From the NCBI GenBank assembly GCA_963797015.1, contig CAWCNV010000010.1, forward strand, positions 87,259 through 151,258: a DNA stretch of 64,000 nt, given 5' to 3'. The stretch comes from JBBPZA01 sp963797015. GTDB lineage: Bacteria; Actinomycetota; Thermoleophilia; Solirubrobacterales; Solirubrobacteraceae. The notes below the pieces were generated by a model. The model saw nothing but the letters and a program-made list of their open reading frames with translations, was not told the DNA's origin and searched no databases. How positions within the stretch are numbered: the first letter of the stretch is position 1; every line of letters begins with the position of its first letter. Positions 15,149 to 23,370 of this stretch are shown piece after piece. Both the position numbers and the translations under genes were made by a program.

Positions 15149-17281
15149 ATGTCACGCCGCCAGCGACAGAAGCGGCGTCTCCGCCACAGCCGCGGGGGCG
15201 CGTCGAGGGTCGTGCTCCTGTTGCTCGGGGTCGCCGGCGCGACGCTCGCGATCGGTGTCATTGCCGCGATCGGCTACGTGCTCTCGATCGCCAACTCGGC
15301 GCCTGACATCAACACGCTCAAGCCCGTCGACAAGGGCGCCGTCTCGTCGGTCTACGCCGCCAACGGGCAGCGCCTCGGGTTCATCGGGTCCGACGAGCTC
15401 CGCACCCCGATCGAAGGCGCGCAGATCCCCAAGGTGATCAAGCAGGCGACGGTCGCGATCGAGGACAAGCGCTTCTACAAGCACGGCGGCGTGGACTACC
15501 CGGGCATCATTCGCGCCGCCTTCGACAACCTCAAGTCGGGCAAGACGGTGCAGGGCGGCTCGACGATCACGATGCAGCTCGTCCGCAACCTCGCCTACGT
15601 CTCCACCGAGCGGACCTACCAGCGCAAGATCAAGGAGGCCAAGCTCGCCGACGAGCTCGAGTCCGAGCGCTCGAAGGACTGGATCCTCGACACCTACCTC
15701 AACAGCGTCCCGTACGGGACGGTCGGCGGGCGCTCGGCGATCGGGATCGAGGCGGCGTCGCGGCTGTTCTTCGACAAGCCCGCGCGACGCCTGCGCTTGA
15801 AGGAGGCCGCGCTGCTGGCCGGCCTGCCCCAGGCTCCTTCGGACTTCAACCCGTTCACCAACGCCCCCCAGGCCAAGGCGCGTCGCAACGAGGTCCTGAT
15901 GAACATGGCCAAGCAGAAGATGATCACGCCGCTCGAGGCCGCGCGCGCGGAGCAGGCACCCCTCGGAGTCCGCCCCAACGACTACTACACGCGCACGAAG
16001 GAGAACTATTTCTTCGACTACGTCAAGCAGAGCCTGATCGACCGCTACGGCGCCAACACGGTCCGCCGCGGCGGCCTGAAGGTGTACACGACGATCGACC
16101 TCGGGCTACAGCAGGCCGCGCGCAACGCGATCGCCGGCCGGCTCGGCGACCCGAGCGACCCGCGCTCGGCGATCGTCACCGTCGACCCCAAGACGGGCTG
16201 GATCCGCGCCATGGCGGCCTCCAACGACTACCGCCGCAGCAAGTACAACCTCGCCGCCCAGGGCCGCCGACAGCCGGGTTCGACCTTCAAGGTGATGGTG
16301 CTGATGACCGCGCTCCGCAAGGGGATGAACCCGGCGAGCACGACCTACACCTCCAAGCCGCTCGACATCAACGACCCTCGCTACGGGCCGTGGAAGGTCA
16401 AGACCTACAGCGGCTCATACGGCGGCACGATGAACCTCATCCAGGCAACGCTGCAGTCCGACAACACCGTCTACGCGCAGCTGATCCTCGACGTCGGGCC
16501 CGAGGCGGTGAAGGAGACCGCGCGGATGATGGGGATCACCTCCAAGCTCAACGGGTACCCGGCTGAGGGCCTCGGCGGCCTCGAGGACGGCGTCTCGCCG
16601 CTGGAGATGGCCACGGCCTACTCGTCGATCGCCAATGGCGGCTACCGCATCAAGCCGCTTGCGATCCGCAAGGTCGTGTTCCCCGACGGCAAGGTCCAGA
16701 ACCTCGGCCGGGCCAAGCGCAAGAAGGTGTTCGACACCTCGATCACCAACGAGGCGACGAACATCCTCGAGCAGAACATCCAGCGCGGCACCGGCACGGC
16801 GGCGAACATCGGCTGCCCCGCGGCGGGCAAGACCGGCACGACCGACAACTACACGGACGCCTGGTTCGTCGGCTTCACACCCAAGCTCACCAGCGCGACC
16901 TGGGTCGGCTACCCGCAGTCCAATGCGATCTCGATGGACGACGTGCGCGGCGTCCGCGTGGCCGGCGGCACGTTCCCGGCCGAGATCTGGGGCGATTACA
17001 TGCGCGTCGCCAAGGGCGGCTTCTGCGGCGGGTTCGGGAGCTCCGGGCAGGGCTTCACAGGCAGCGGCAACAACGGCGGGAGCGGCATCGACACGCAGGG
17101 CGGTGGCGGTGGCGGTGGCGGTGGGGGCAACAGCGTCGACAACCCGGGTGGCAACGGCGGTGGCGGTGGCGGCAACAGCGGCGGCGGCACCGGCAACGGC
17201 GGCGGCACTGGCGGAGGGAACGGCGGCGGCTATGACCCGAATCTCTACGAGTCGCCTCCGCAGGGACCTCCGGGCCAGTGA
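15149..17281 (+). CDS. Class A penicillin-binding protein (transglycosylase and transpeptidase)
   Basis: A 710-residue bifunctional wall synthase anchored by one membrane segment (residues 21-46) after a basic tail. The GT51 domain has the catalytic glutamate in ATVAIEDKRFYKHGGVD (E105) and the motif GGSTITMQLVRN. The transpeptidase domain has STFK (Ser about 378), SDN (about 437) and KTGT (about 561). After residue 640 the protein ends in a long Gly/Asn/Ser tail, an unusual low-complexity extension likely outside the membrane. A TAGAAT hexamer at 15101-15106 is a plausible -10 box. It is divergent from the HAD gene and is followed by infA. Confidence 0.95.
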   Translation: MSRRQRQKRRLRHSRGGASRVVLLLLGVAGATLAIGVIAAIGYVLSIANSAPDINTLKPVDKGAVSSVYAANGQRLGFIGSDELRTPIEGAQIPKVIKQATVAIEDKRFYKHGGVDYPGIIRAAFDNLKSGKTVQGGSTITMQLVRNLAYVSTERTYQRKIKEAKLADELESERSKDWILDTYLNSVPYGTVGGRSAIGIEAASRLFFDKPARRLRLKEAALLAGLPQAPSDFNPFTNAPQAKARRNEVLMNMAKQKMITPLEAARAEQAPLGVRPNDYYTRTKENYFFDYVKQSLIDRYGANTVRRGGLKVYTTIDLGLQQAARNAIAGRLGDPSDPRSAIVTVDPKTGWIRAMAASNDYRRSKYNLAAQGRRQPGSTFKVMVLMTALRKGMNPASTTYTSKPLDINDPRYGPWKVKTYSGSYGGTMNLIQATLQSDNTVYAQLILDVGPEAVKETARMMGITSKLNGYPAEGLGGLEDGVSPLEMATAYSSIANGGYRIKPLAIRKVVFPDGKVQNLGRAKRKKVFDTSITNEATNILEQNIQRGTGTAANIGCPAAGKTGTTDNYTDAWFVGFTPKLTSATWVGYPQSNAISMDDVRGVRVAGGTFPAEIWGDYMRVAKGGFCGGFGSSGQGFTGSGNNGGSGIDTQGGGGGGGGGGNSVDNPGGNGGGGGGNSGGGTGNGGGTGGGNGGGYDPNLYESPPQGPPGQ

Positions 17282-17342
17282 GCGCGCTCCCATCGCCGGT
17301 CGAATGACCCCGCCCACGGGCCGGTGCCTCGGCTCGGGCCAG

Positions 17343-17348
17343 TAACCT
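17343..17348 (+). promoter_or_regulatory. Candidate -10 hexamer of infA
   Basis: TAACCT lies 9 bases before the GTG start of infA, leaving little or no 5' leader. No clear -35 box is seen. Confidence 0.3.
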
Positions 17349-17357
17349 CTCCGGCTC

Positions 17358-17576
17358 GTGGCGAAGGAAGAGAAGGTCGAATTCGAGGGCGAGGTCGTCG
17401 AGGCCCTGCCGAACGCGATGTTCCGCGTCCAGCTCGACAACGGCCACACGGTGCTGGGGCACGTGGCGGGCAAGATGCGCCGGTTCCGCATCCGGATCCT
17501 CCCCGGCGACCGCGTCCGGGTCGAAGTCTCCCCGTACGACCTCGACCGCGCGCGGATCGTCTACCGGCATCGCTGA
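17358..17576 (+). CDS. infA: Translation initiation factor IF-1
   Basis: A 72-residue S1/OB-fold protein that binds the ribosomal A site during initiation. The sequence MAKEEKVEFEGEVVEALPNA and the motif GHVAGKMRRFRIRILPGDRV are diagnostic, and the length matches the family. It starts with GTG 17358 and has no Shine-Dalgarno, with a TAACCT hexamer nine bases upstream. In most bacteria infA sits by ribosomal protein operons; here it precedes thiL, whose frame begins at its stop codon. Confidence 0.96.
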   Translation: MAKEEKVEFEGEVVEALPNAMFRVQLDNGHTVLGHVAGKMRRFRIRILPGDRVRVEVSPYDLDRARIVYRHR

Positions 17577-17634
17577 GCTGGCGCTGATCGCGGCCATCGA
17601 GGCCGCGCTCGAGCGCCGCACCGGCACCCGGGTC

Positions 17635-18510
17635 GTGCGCTGGATCGGCGACGACGCCGCCGTGGTCAGAGCCGCGCCCTACGCCGTCACCTCCATCGAC
17701 GCGATGGTCGACGGCGTGCACTTCCGGCGCTCCCAGCTCGAGCCCGAGGACATCGGCCACCGCGCGCTGGCCGGGGCCCTGTCCGACCTCGCCGCCATGG
17801 GCTGCGCGCCGGGCGAGGCCTACCTCGCCGCGATCCTTCCCGACGACCTCGACGACGAGCAGGCGCTCGCGCTACACGGCGGCGCCGAGGCGCTGGCCGC
17901 CGCCTGCGACACGACGATCGCCGGCGGCGACGTCACCGCAGGACCCGTGCTCGCGCTCGCGGTCACGGTCACCGGATGGGCCGACGATGCGGGCCGGCTC
18001 GTCGGCCGCGACGGCGCCCGGCCCGGCGACCGGGTCGGGGTCACCGGCGCGCTGGGGGCCGCGGGCGCCGGGCTGGCGGTCCTCGACGGCCGCGCGCACG
18101 GCCCGTCCGAGCTCGTCGATCGCTACCGCCGGCCACGACCACGGCTGGCGGAGGGAACCGCGCTGGCGCAGGCCGGCGCGCGCGCCATGATCGACCTCTC
18201 CGACGGCCTGGTCTCCGACGCGGCCCGGATCGGGGAGCGCAGCAGGGCGCGGGTGCGCCTCGAGCTGGACGCCGTCCCGGTCGCGTCCGGCGTTGCCGAG
18301 GTGGCCGCGCAGTTAGGCGAGGACGGGCGGCTGCTCGCCGCGACGTGGGGCGAGGACTACGAGCTATGCGTCTGCGCGCCGCCCGAGGCCGCCGCGCGCA
18401 TGGCGTCGGTGACCTGGGTGGGGAGCGTGGAGGCGGGGCCGCCGGGGGCCGCGCTGCTCGACGCGGGCCGGGAGGTTCCGGCCGGCGGCTTCGAGCACCG
18501 CGCGAGGTGA
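17635..18510 (+). CDS. thiL: Thiamine-monophosphate kinase
   Basis: This AIR-synthase-like cytosolic kinase phosphorylates thiamine monophosphate to the diphosphate cofactor. Metal and substrate motifs WIGDDAAVV, SIDAMVDGVHF, GALSDLAAMGCAPG and IAGGDVTAGP are intact, and MIDLSDGLVSDAARI with WGEDYELCVC mark the second half. The coordinates give the first normal start codon (GTG 17635), but the frame clearly extends upstream with a family-like helix (IAELALIAAIEAALERRTG) that has no ATG, GTG or TTG start, only CTG at 17578 or ATC at 17569. A non-standard start overlapping the infA stop is likely. The 3' end overlaps a small antisense frame. Confidence 0.92.
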   Translation: MRWIGDDAAVVRAAPYAVTSIDAMVDGVHFRRSQLEPEDIGHRALAGALSDLAAMGCAPGEAYLAAILPDDLDDEQALALHGGAEALAAACDTTIAGGDVTAGPVLALAVTVTGWADDAGRLVGRDGARPGDRVGVTGALGAAGAGLAVLDGRAHGPSELVDRYRRPRPRLAEGTALAQAGARAMIDLSDGLVSDAARIGERSRARVRLELDAVPVASGVAEVAAQLGEDGRLLAATWGEDYELCVCAPPEAAARMASVTWVGSVEAGPPGAALLDAGREVPAGGFEHRAR

Positions 18511-18605
18511 ATCCACACCCGATCGAGGATCACCCGGGCGACGGCGTCCTCGTCGATCACGTACTCGTGTCGGGCGACGCGCGCCCTGAGGTCCTCGAGC
18601 GTCAT
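18357..18605 (-). CDS. Small FlgM-like protein
   Basis: An 82-residue frame whose first 32 residues (LRARVARHEYVIDEDAVARV within them) resemble the C-terminal sigma-binding helices of the anti-sigma factor FlgM. The codons of this part have very high third-position GC, which supports coding. The rest overlaps the 3' end of thiL on the opposite strand and is low in complexity, so the functional protein may be essentially the first 40 residues. No flagellar gene is visible nearby. It may be a stand-alone sigma-factor regulator or only a chance resemblance. Confidence 0.45.
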   Translation of the reverse strand: MTLEDLRARVARHEYVIDEDAVARVILDRVWIHLARCSKPPAGTSRPASSSAAPGGPASTLPTQVTDAMRAAASGGAQTHSS

Positions 18606-18687
18606 GTCCGCTCGCAGTATCGTCTCGAGGCAGGACGAGAGTGAGTTGCGCGCACGCTTCTGGACGGCCTTCCTGGGATGTCGCGAG

Positions 18688-19374
18688 TCAACTCACGAGC
18701 GCCGCGCCGCGCGCTTCGCTGGCAACCAGGCGTGCAAACACCACAATTCGCTGCTTTGCACTGTAGAGCGGGTTGCAGGCCGTGAGGACGAGGCGGCGCT
18801 GCTTTGGCACCGACCGCAGCACCGCCACCTCGCTCGGCTTGACGATCTTGGTCTGGAACACCTGGTAGACGAAGCGCCCGTAGGGCATCTCGAGGTCGAC
18901 CTCGCTGCCCTGGCCGAGCTTGTCGATGTTGCGAAACGGCGCCAGGTAGGTGGTGCGGTGGCCGGCCACCGCCGTCGTTCCCGACAGACCCGGCATCGAG
19001 GTGTCGATGTAGCGGCCCGGGCCGCTGCGCAGGTCCGCCGCGTTGGTGCCCTCGACCACGACGAACGTGATGCCGAGGCGGGGGATGTGGATGCGCCCGA
19101 TGGGCTGGCCGTCGCCCGCCTCCCGGCGCAGCTTGCGGGCGAGGAAGGCGATGCGCCGCTTCTCCGCCCGCAGGCTCTTGAGCGCGAGCCGGTCGCCGGG
19201 CTTGAGCGGCTCGCGCTCGAGCTGGCGGAGCTTGTCGCCTAGCTGGTCCTGCTTGATCTGGGCGTAGAGCGCGGACAGCGGCTCCTGCCACACGACGGTC
19301 AGACCGGCGTCGAGCAGCATCAGGCCGCCGACGGCGATGAGGACCACTGAAAGGGCACGGGCGGCGCGGTGCAC
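18688..19374 (-). CDS. Sortase, class E-like
   Basis: A 228-residue membrane-anchored transpeptidase that attaches proteins to the wall. An N-terminal membrane segment (ALSVVLIAVGGLMLLDAGL) is followed by a helical spacer rich in Lys and Arg, then the sortase beta-barrel. Catalytic residues are the His in TTAVAGHRTTYLAPF, the Cys in RLVLTACNPLY and a downstream Arg. I choose GTG 19374 because a CATACT hexamer lies six bases before it; a TTG at 19398 would add eight residues. No sortase substrate with a C-terminal sorting signal is seen in the window. Confidence 0.9.
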   Translation of the reverse strand: MHRAARALSVVLIAVGGLMLLDAGLTVVWQEPLSALYAQIKQDQLGDKLRQLEREPLKPGDRLALKSLRAEKRRIAFLARKLRREAGDGQPIGRIHIPRLGITFVVVEGTNAADLRSGPGRYIDTSMPGLSGTTAVAGHRTTYLAPFRNIDKLGQGSEVDLEMPYGRFVYQVFQTKIVKPSEVAVLRSVPKQRRLVLTACNPLYSAKQRIVVFARLVASEARGAALVS

Positions 19375-19428
19375 GGCCCGAGTATGGCGAGCGGTCAACG
19401 GCGGAGTGCCAACCGCGGGCGGGCGCGC

Positions 19429-21192
19429 TCAGCTCCGGAGGACCGACCGCCGGCCGGCGGGCGGGCCCCCGTGCGCAGGTCCCACGACGGCGCCCGCCGG
19501 CCTTCGCTCCGGGGCCTCCGGCTTGGGGCGACGGCGCAGGACGGCCAGCAGGCTGAGCAGACAGCCCGCGACGAGCGACCAGATCAGCACGCCGCCTATC
19601 CCGATGGCACCGCCTGCCACCAGCAGCACCAGCATCCACACGGCTTCGATGACGTCCATCCCGAACTCGCGCATGTAGAGAAGCGCGACCAGCCCGAGCG
19701 GGATCGCGAGCGCGAGCACCGCCGCCGAGGCGAGCACGGTGCGGCCCACCCGCAGGCGCGGCTCCGCGGCCAGCAGCCACACGTGCAGGGCGGGAAGCAG
19801 CAGCGCTGCCGCGTACGGGTTGGCGAGCCACGCGGCGCTGACCACGGCGACAGTCAGCAGCGCGACGGCCGCGCCGGCGCCGCCCATCTCCGGCCGTCCG
19901 CGCACGCCCATCAACCGCAGGGCGGCAGGGCGGACGGCGAACCAGCCGAGCGCCATCACGAGCGCCGCGCTGCCGATCGTCGCGAGCGCGGCCGCGTCGA
20001 CCGGGACCGCGCCCGGCGGCGCCGGGGCGCCCGGCGCCGGGATGAGGCCGAGGATGCGCAACAGCCACACGAGCAGCGCGGCGAGGACGAACGGGATCGC
20101 GCCCGTGATCGTCCAGCGCAGCCACATCCGCACGGGCTGACGCCGGCGCCGCATGCGCGCGAAGCCGTCGACGGCCGCGACCAGGGCGGGGAGGATCAGC
20201 AGGCCGGTCACGAGGCGCACGGCCCATCCGGGAAGGATCTTGGTCTGGACGCCGAGGTCCGCTGTGGGCCGGGCGATCGGGGGCGCGGCGTCGATCGCGG
20301 TCACCGTGCGCAGCGCCGCGCGCCCGAAGGACTGCAGGCGGTCCTGTGACACCTGCTCCTCGCCGCCGGGGCCGCGCTCGCCCGTGGCCGACAGCAGCAC
20401 GGCGGGCGAGCCGCGGTCGTTGAGCTCGCCCTGTTCGGACAGCGTGAGCGGGAAGGCCAGCCGCGCGATGCGCGCCGGCAGCCGGTAGCCCCCGGAGCGC
20501 AGGCCGGCCTCGGTGCGCAGCGCCAGGCGAGCTGTCTCGGCGAGCCGCGGAGGCGCGGTCCCCAGCCCGTTCGAGAACGGCACGACCAGCGGCTTGCGCG
20601 TCCTCACCCCGGCCATGTCGCCAAGCACGAGCACGGCGTCGACCGGGCCACCCGGGTGCTTGGCGAACTCGCGCGCTCCGGCCAGGCCGGCGGTGCCGCC
20701 GCTGGTCGAGACCAGCACCAGCGTGCGGCGCAGCGACCTCCCGGCGCGGAACACGCGCGCGAGCTCGAGCAGCGCCGCCGTCCCCGAGAGCTGCGCTCGC
20801 GCGCCACGCTCGAGCGAATCGCGGTGGGCGATCACCACGATGCGCCGCGGATCGAGCCCCTGCCGTACGGCCACCACGGTGGTCAGCGAGCGCTCGCCGT
20901 CGGCGGTCTGGGCGTCGAAGCGGCGCGTGGAGACGTCGAACTCGCCGCCCGCCCGCAGCTGGGCGGCGACATTGGCGGCCAGGCGGCGGTCGTCGCGGCC
21001 GCCGGGGCGGCGGTCCGGAAACGCCGCGCTGAGCAGGCCGAGCTCGGAGATCGCGCGGCGGCCGTCGAACGCGTCGGGAGCGAGCGTGCTACCCAGGATC
21101 GGGGGCTCACGGCTCTGGAGCGCGAAGGCCGCGACGAAAACGGCGAGCACCGCCGGCAGGAACGCCGCGCGGTAGAGGCGCAGGTCGAGCAC
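19429..21192 (-). CDS. M28-like membrane protein lacking catalytic residues
   Basis: A 587-residue protein with an N-terminal membrane segment, an extracytoplasmic M28 aminopeptidase-like domain (about residues 40-300), and eight or so C-terminal membrane segments, the layout of Fxna-type M28 proteins. Key positions look lost. The first metal ligand motif is kept (IAHRDS, residues 121-126), but the usual DNASG motif reads ARAQLSGTAALLELAR without the aspartate, and the catalytic GEE motif reads STSGGTAGLAG without either glutamate. DMAG, near the usual third ligand, is kept. It is therefore probably a non-catalytic membrane protein, perhaps a binding or assembly factor. It starts with GTG 21192. 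Confidence 0.8.
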   Translation of the reverse strand: MLDLRLYRAAFLPAVLAVFVAAFALQSREPPILGSTLAPDAFDGRRAISELGLLSAAFPDRRPGGRDDRRLAANVAAQLRAGGEFDVSTRRFDAQTADGERSLTTVVAVRQGLDPRRIVVIAHRDSLERGARAQLSGTAALLELARVFRAGRSLRRTLVLVSTSGGTAGLAGAREFAKHPGGPVDAVLVLGDMAGVRTRKPLVVPFSNGLGTAPPRLAETARLALRTEAGLRSGGYRLPARIARLAFPLTLSEQGELNDRGSPAVLLSATGERGPGGEEQVSQDRLQSFGRAALRTVTAIDAAPPIARPTADLGVQTKILPGWAVRLVTGLLILPALVAAVDGFARMRRRRQPVRMWLRWTITGAIPFVLAALLVWLLRILGLIPAPGAPAPPGAVPVDAAALATIGSAALVMALGWFAVRPAALRLMGVRGRPEMGGAGAAVALLTVAVVSAAWLANPYAAALLLPALHVWLLAAEPRLRVGRTVLASAAVLALAIPLGLVALLYMREFGMDVIEAVWMLVLLVAGGAIGIGGVLIWSLVAGCLLSLLAVLRRRPKPEAPERRPAGAVVGPAHGGPPAGRRSVLRS

Positions 21193-21255
21193 GGCTGCGC
21201 AGCGTAGCCCTCGTGAGCCGAGCCACGCGCGTCTCTAAGCTGTTTCGGGGGTCAG

Positions 21256-21963
21256 ATGCCAGAGCGGTCTCATCGCATCCTGCTCGTAGACGACGAGCCC
21301 ACGGTTCAGACGCTGCTCTCCTATCCCCTGCGCAAGGACGGCTACGAGGTGGTCGGAGCCGACGACGGCCGCCAGGCGCTGGACCGCTTCGCCGAGCAGC
21401 CCTTCGACCTGGTCGTGCTCGACGTGATGCTGCCGGTGCTCGACGGGCTCGAGGTCTGCCGCCGGCTTCGCGCGCGCTCGGCGGTGCCGATCATCATGCT
21501 CACCGCCAAGTCGGAGGAGATCGACAAGGTGCTCGGGCTCGAGCTCGGCGCCGACGATTACATCACCAAGCCGTTCTCCGTGCGCGAGTTCCGCAGCCGC
21601 GTCAAGGCCGCGCTGCGCCGCGCCGAGCTGAGCCGGCCCGACGGAGCGGCCGACCAGCCCGCCGTGGAGACCGGCGAGCTGCGCATCGAGCCGGCCAAGC
21701 GCGCCGTCAGCGTTCGCGGGCACGAGGTCGGGACCACATTCGTCGAGTTCGAGCTGCTGCTGGCGATGGCCAGCGCCCCGGGCCGGGTGTTCACGCGCGA
21801 CATGCTGCTCGAGCGCATCTGGGGCGACTCCTCCTATCGCGACCCGCGCACCATCGACGTGCACATCCGGCACCTGCGCGAGAAGCTCGAGCGCGACCCC
21901 AAGGTGCCCGAGTACATCTTCACCACGCGAGGGGTGGGCTACCGCTTCCGCGACGGCTCCTAG
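21256..21963 (+). CDS. Response regulator, OmpR/PhoB family
   Basis: A 235-residue two-domain transcription regulator. The receiver domain has LLVDDEP, the phospho-acceptor Asp56 in LVVLDVMLP, MLTAKSEE and DDYITKPFS. The C-terminal winged helix (about residues 135-232) ends with DPRTIDVHIRHLREKLERD and TTRGVGYRF, typical of PhoB-like DNA binding. A short G-rich leader and TAAGCT at 21236-21241 precede the ATG. The partner kinase gene begins 4 bases after its stop, so the two form an operon. The signal is unknown. Confidence 0.95.
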   Translation: MPERSHRILLVDDEPTVQTLLSYPLRKDGYEVVGADDGRQALDRFAEQPFDLVVLDVMLPVLDGLEVCRRLRARSAVPIIMLTAKSEEIDKVLGLELGADDYITKPFSVREFRSRVKAALRRAELSRPDGAADQPAVETGELRIEPAKRAVSVRGHEVGTTFVEFELLLAMASAPGRVFTRDMLLERIWGDSSYRDPRTIDVHIRHLREKLERDPKVPEYIFTTRGVGYRFRDGS

Positions 21964-21967
21964 CCCG

Positions 21968-23365
21968 GTGCGCTCGATCCGCAACCGACTCGCGCTGCTG
22001 TTCGCGGCCATCACCGCGGGCTCGATCGCGGTCGTCTACTTCTACGTCGTCCCGCAGCTCGAAACGCGCCTGCGCAACGAGAAGCTCGGCTCGCTCGCGA
22101 CGGACACGCGCGTCTACACGGGCGCGCTGAGCCGTGCCGTCGGCAGCCGGCTGCCCAAGGGTGTGCTCGACCGCGAGGTGCGCCAGGCCGCCAACCGCTC
22201 CAGCGCGCGCGTGACGCTGCTCGACGTGAGCCGCGGCACTGAGGGGATCCGCGTCTCCCCGATCTCGGACTCGACCGGCGGCCCCAACCTCGGCGACCTG
22301 CAGTTCCAGCTCGCGCTGCAGGCGATCGCCGAGAAGCGCACGGTCACGGGCACGGAGGCGAGCAGCACCGGCCACCTGGGCCAGGCGGCCAAGCCGATCT
22401 TCTACCGGGGCAGCGTCGCGCGCGTGGTCGTGTTCTCCTCGCCGCTCAGCGACGTCTCGGACAACGTCGCGATCATCCGCCGGCAGATCCTCGTCGCCGG
22501 CGCGATCGCGCTGGTGCTCGCGGTGCTGGCGGGGTATCTGGTCGCGCGGGCGCTCTCGGTTCGCATCAAGCGCCTCGAGCGCGCGGCGGAGAAGGTCGCG
22601 GCCGGCGATTTCTCGGGACGCATCCCGGTCGAGCGCGACGACGAGCTGGGCCAGCTCGCGCTGGCCTTCAACGACATGCAGGCGCAGCTCAAGCAGCTCG
22701 ACGACGCCCGCAAGCAGTTCATCGCCACCGCTTCGCACGAGCTGCGGACGCCGATCTTCTCGCTCTCGGGCTTTGCCGAGCTGCTGTCCGAGGAGGAGGA
22801 GCTCGACCCCGAGACCCGCCGCCAGTTCATCGAGCAGATCTCCGAGCAGGCCGGACGGCTGCGGTCGCTCGCCACCGACCTGCTCGACCTGTCCAAGCTC
22901 GAGGCCGGCTCGCTCGACCTGCGCGAGGAGCAGGTCGACGTCTCGGACCTCGCTCGCACGGTGACCGACGAGTTCGTCCCCGCGCTCCACCAGCATCGCT
23001 CGCCGCTTCACCTGCGCGTCCCCGAGGAGCGGATCGAGGCGCCCTGCGACCCCGACCGCTTGGCGCAGATCATGCGCATCCTGATCGACAATGCGATCGT
23101 CCACACCCCGCCCGGCACGGATATAGAGGTCCGGACTGCGCGCGAGAACGGCGTCGTGCGCCTCGCCGTCCGCGACGACGGCCTCGGCATCAGGCGCTCG
23201 ATGTTCGGACGCATCTTCGAGCCCTTCTTCACCTCGCATCCGCAGGGCTCCGGGCTCGGCCTGACGATCGCGCGCGAGCTCGCCGAGCGCATGGAGGGAC
23301 GCCTCGACGTCGAGTCCGCGCCCGGGCGCACCACCTTCACCCTCGAGCTCCCCTCCGACCCCTGA
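21968..23365 (+). CDS. Sensor histidine kinase
   Basis: A 465-residue membrane sensor paired with the preceding regulator. It has two membrane segments (about 7-29 and 172-194) enclosing an extracytoplasmic sensing domain of 140 residues, a HAMP domain, the dimerisation helix with phospho-acceptor His257 in ATASHELRTPIFSLSGF, and an ATPase domain with DNAIVHTPPG, DDGLGI and GSGLGLTIA. It starts with GTG 21968. The extracytoplasmic domain does not match a family I know, so the stimulus is unknown. The next gene starts 5 bases downstream. Confidence 0.94.
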   Translation: MRSIRNRLALLFAAITAGSIAVVYFYVVPQLETRLRNEKLGSLATDTRVYTGALSRAVGSRLPKGVLDREVRQAANRSSARVTLLDVSRGTEGIRVSPISDSTGGPNLGDLQFQLALQAIAEKRTVTGTEASSTGHLGQAAKPIFYRGSVARVVVFSSPLSDVSDNVAIIRRQILVAGAIALVLAVLAGYLVARALSVRIKRLERAAEKVAAGDFSGRIPVERDDELGQLALAFNDMQAQLKQLDDARKQFIATASHELRTPIFSLSGFAELLSEEEELDPETRRQFIEQISEQAGRLRSLATDLLDLSKLEAGSLDLREEQVDVSDLARTVTDEFVPALHQHRSPLHLRVPEERIEAPCDPDRLAQIMRILIDNAIVHTPPGTDIEVRTARENGVVRLAVRDDGLGIRRSMFGRIFEPFFTSHPQGSGLGLTIARELAERMEGRLDVESAPGRTTFTLELPSDP

Positions 23366-23370
23366 GCGGC

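Noticed and set aside
17101..17220. A CRISPR-like or tandem repeat array in the PBP gene
   Set aside because: The repeats are codons for Gly/Asn/Ser in the C-terminal tail of the PBP. I saw no CRISPR array anywhere in the window.
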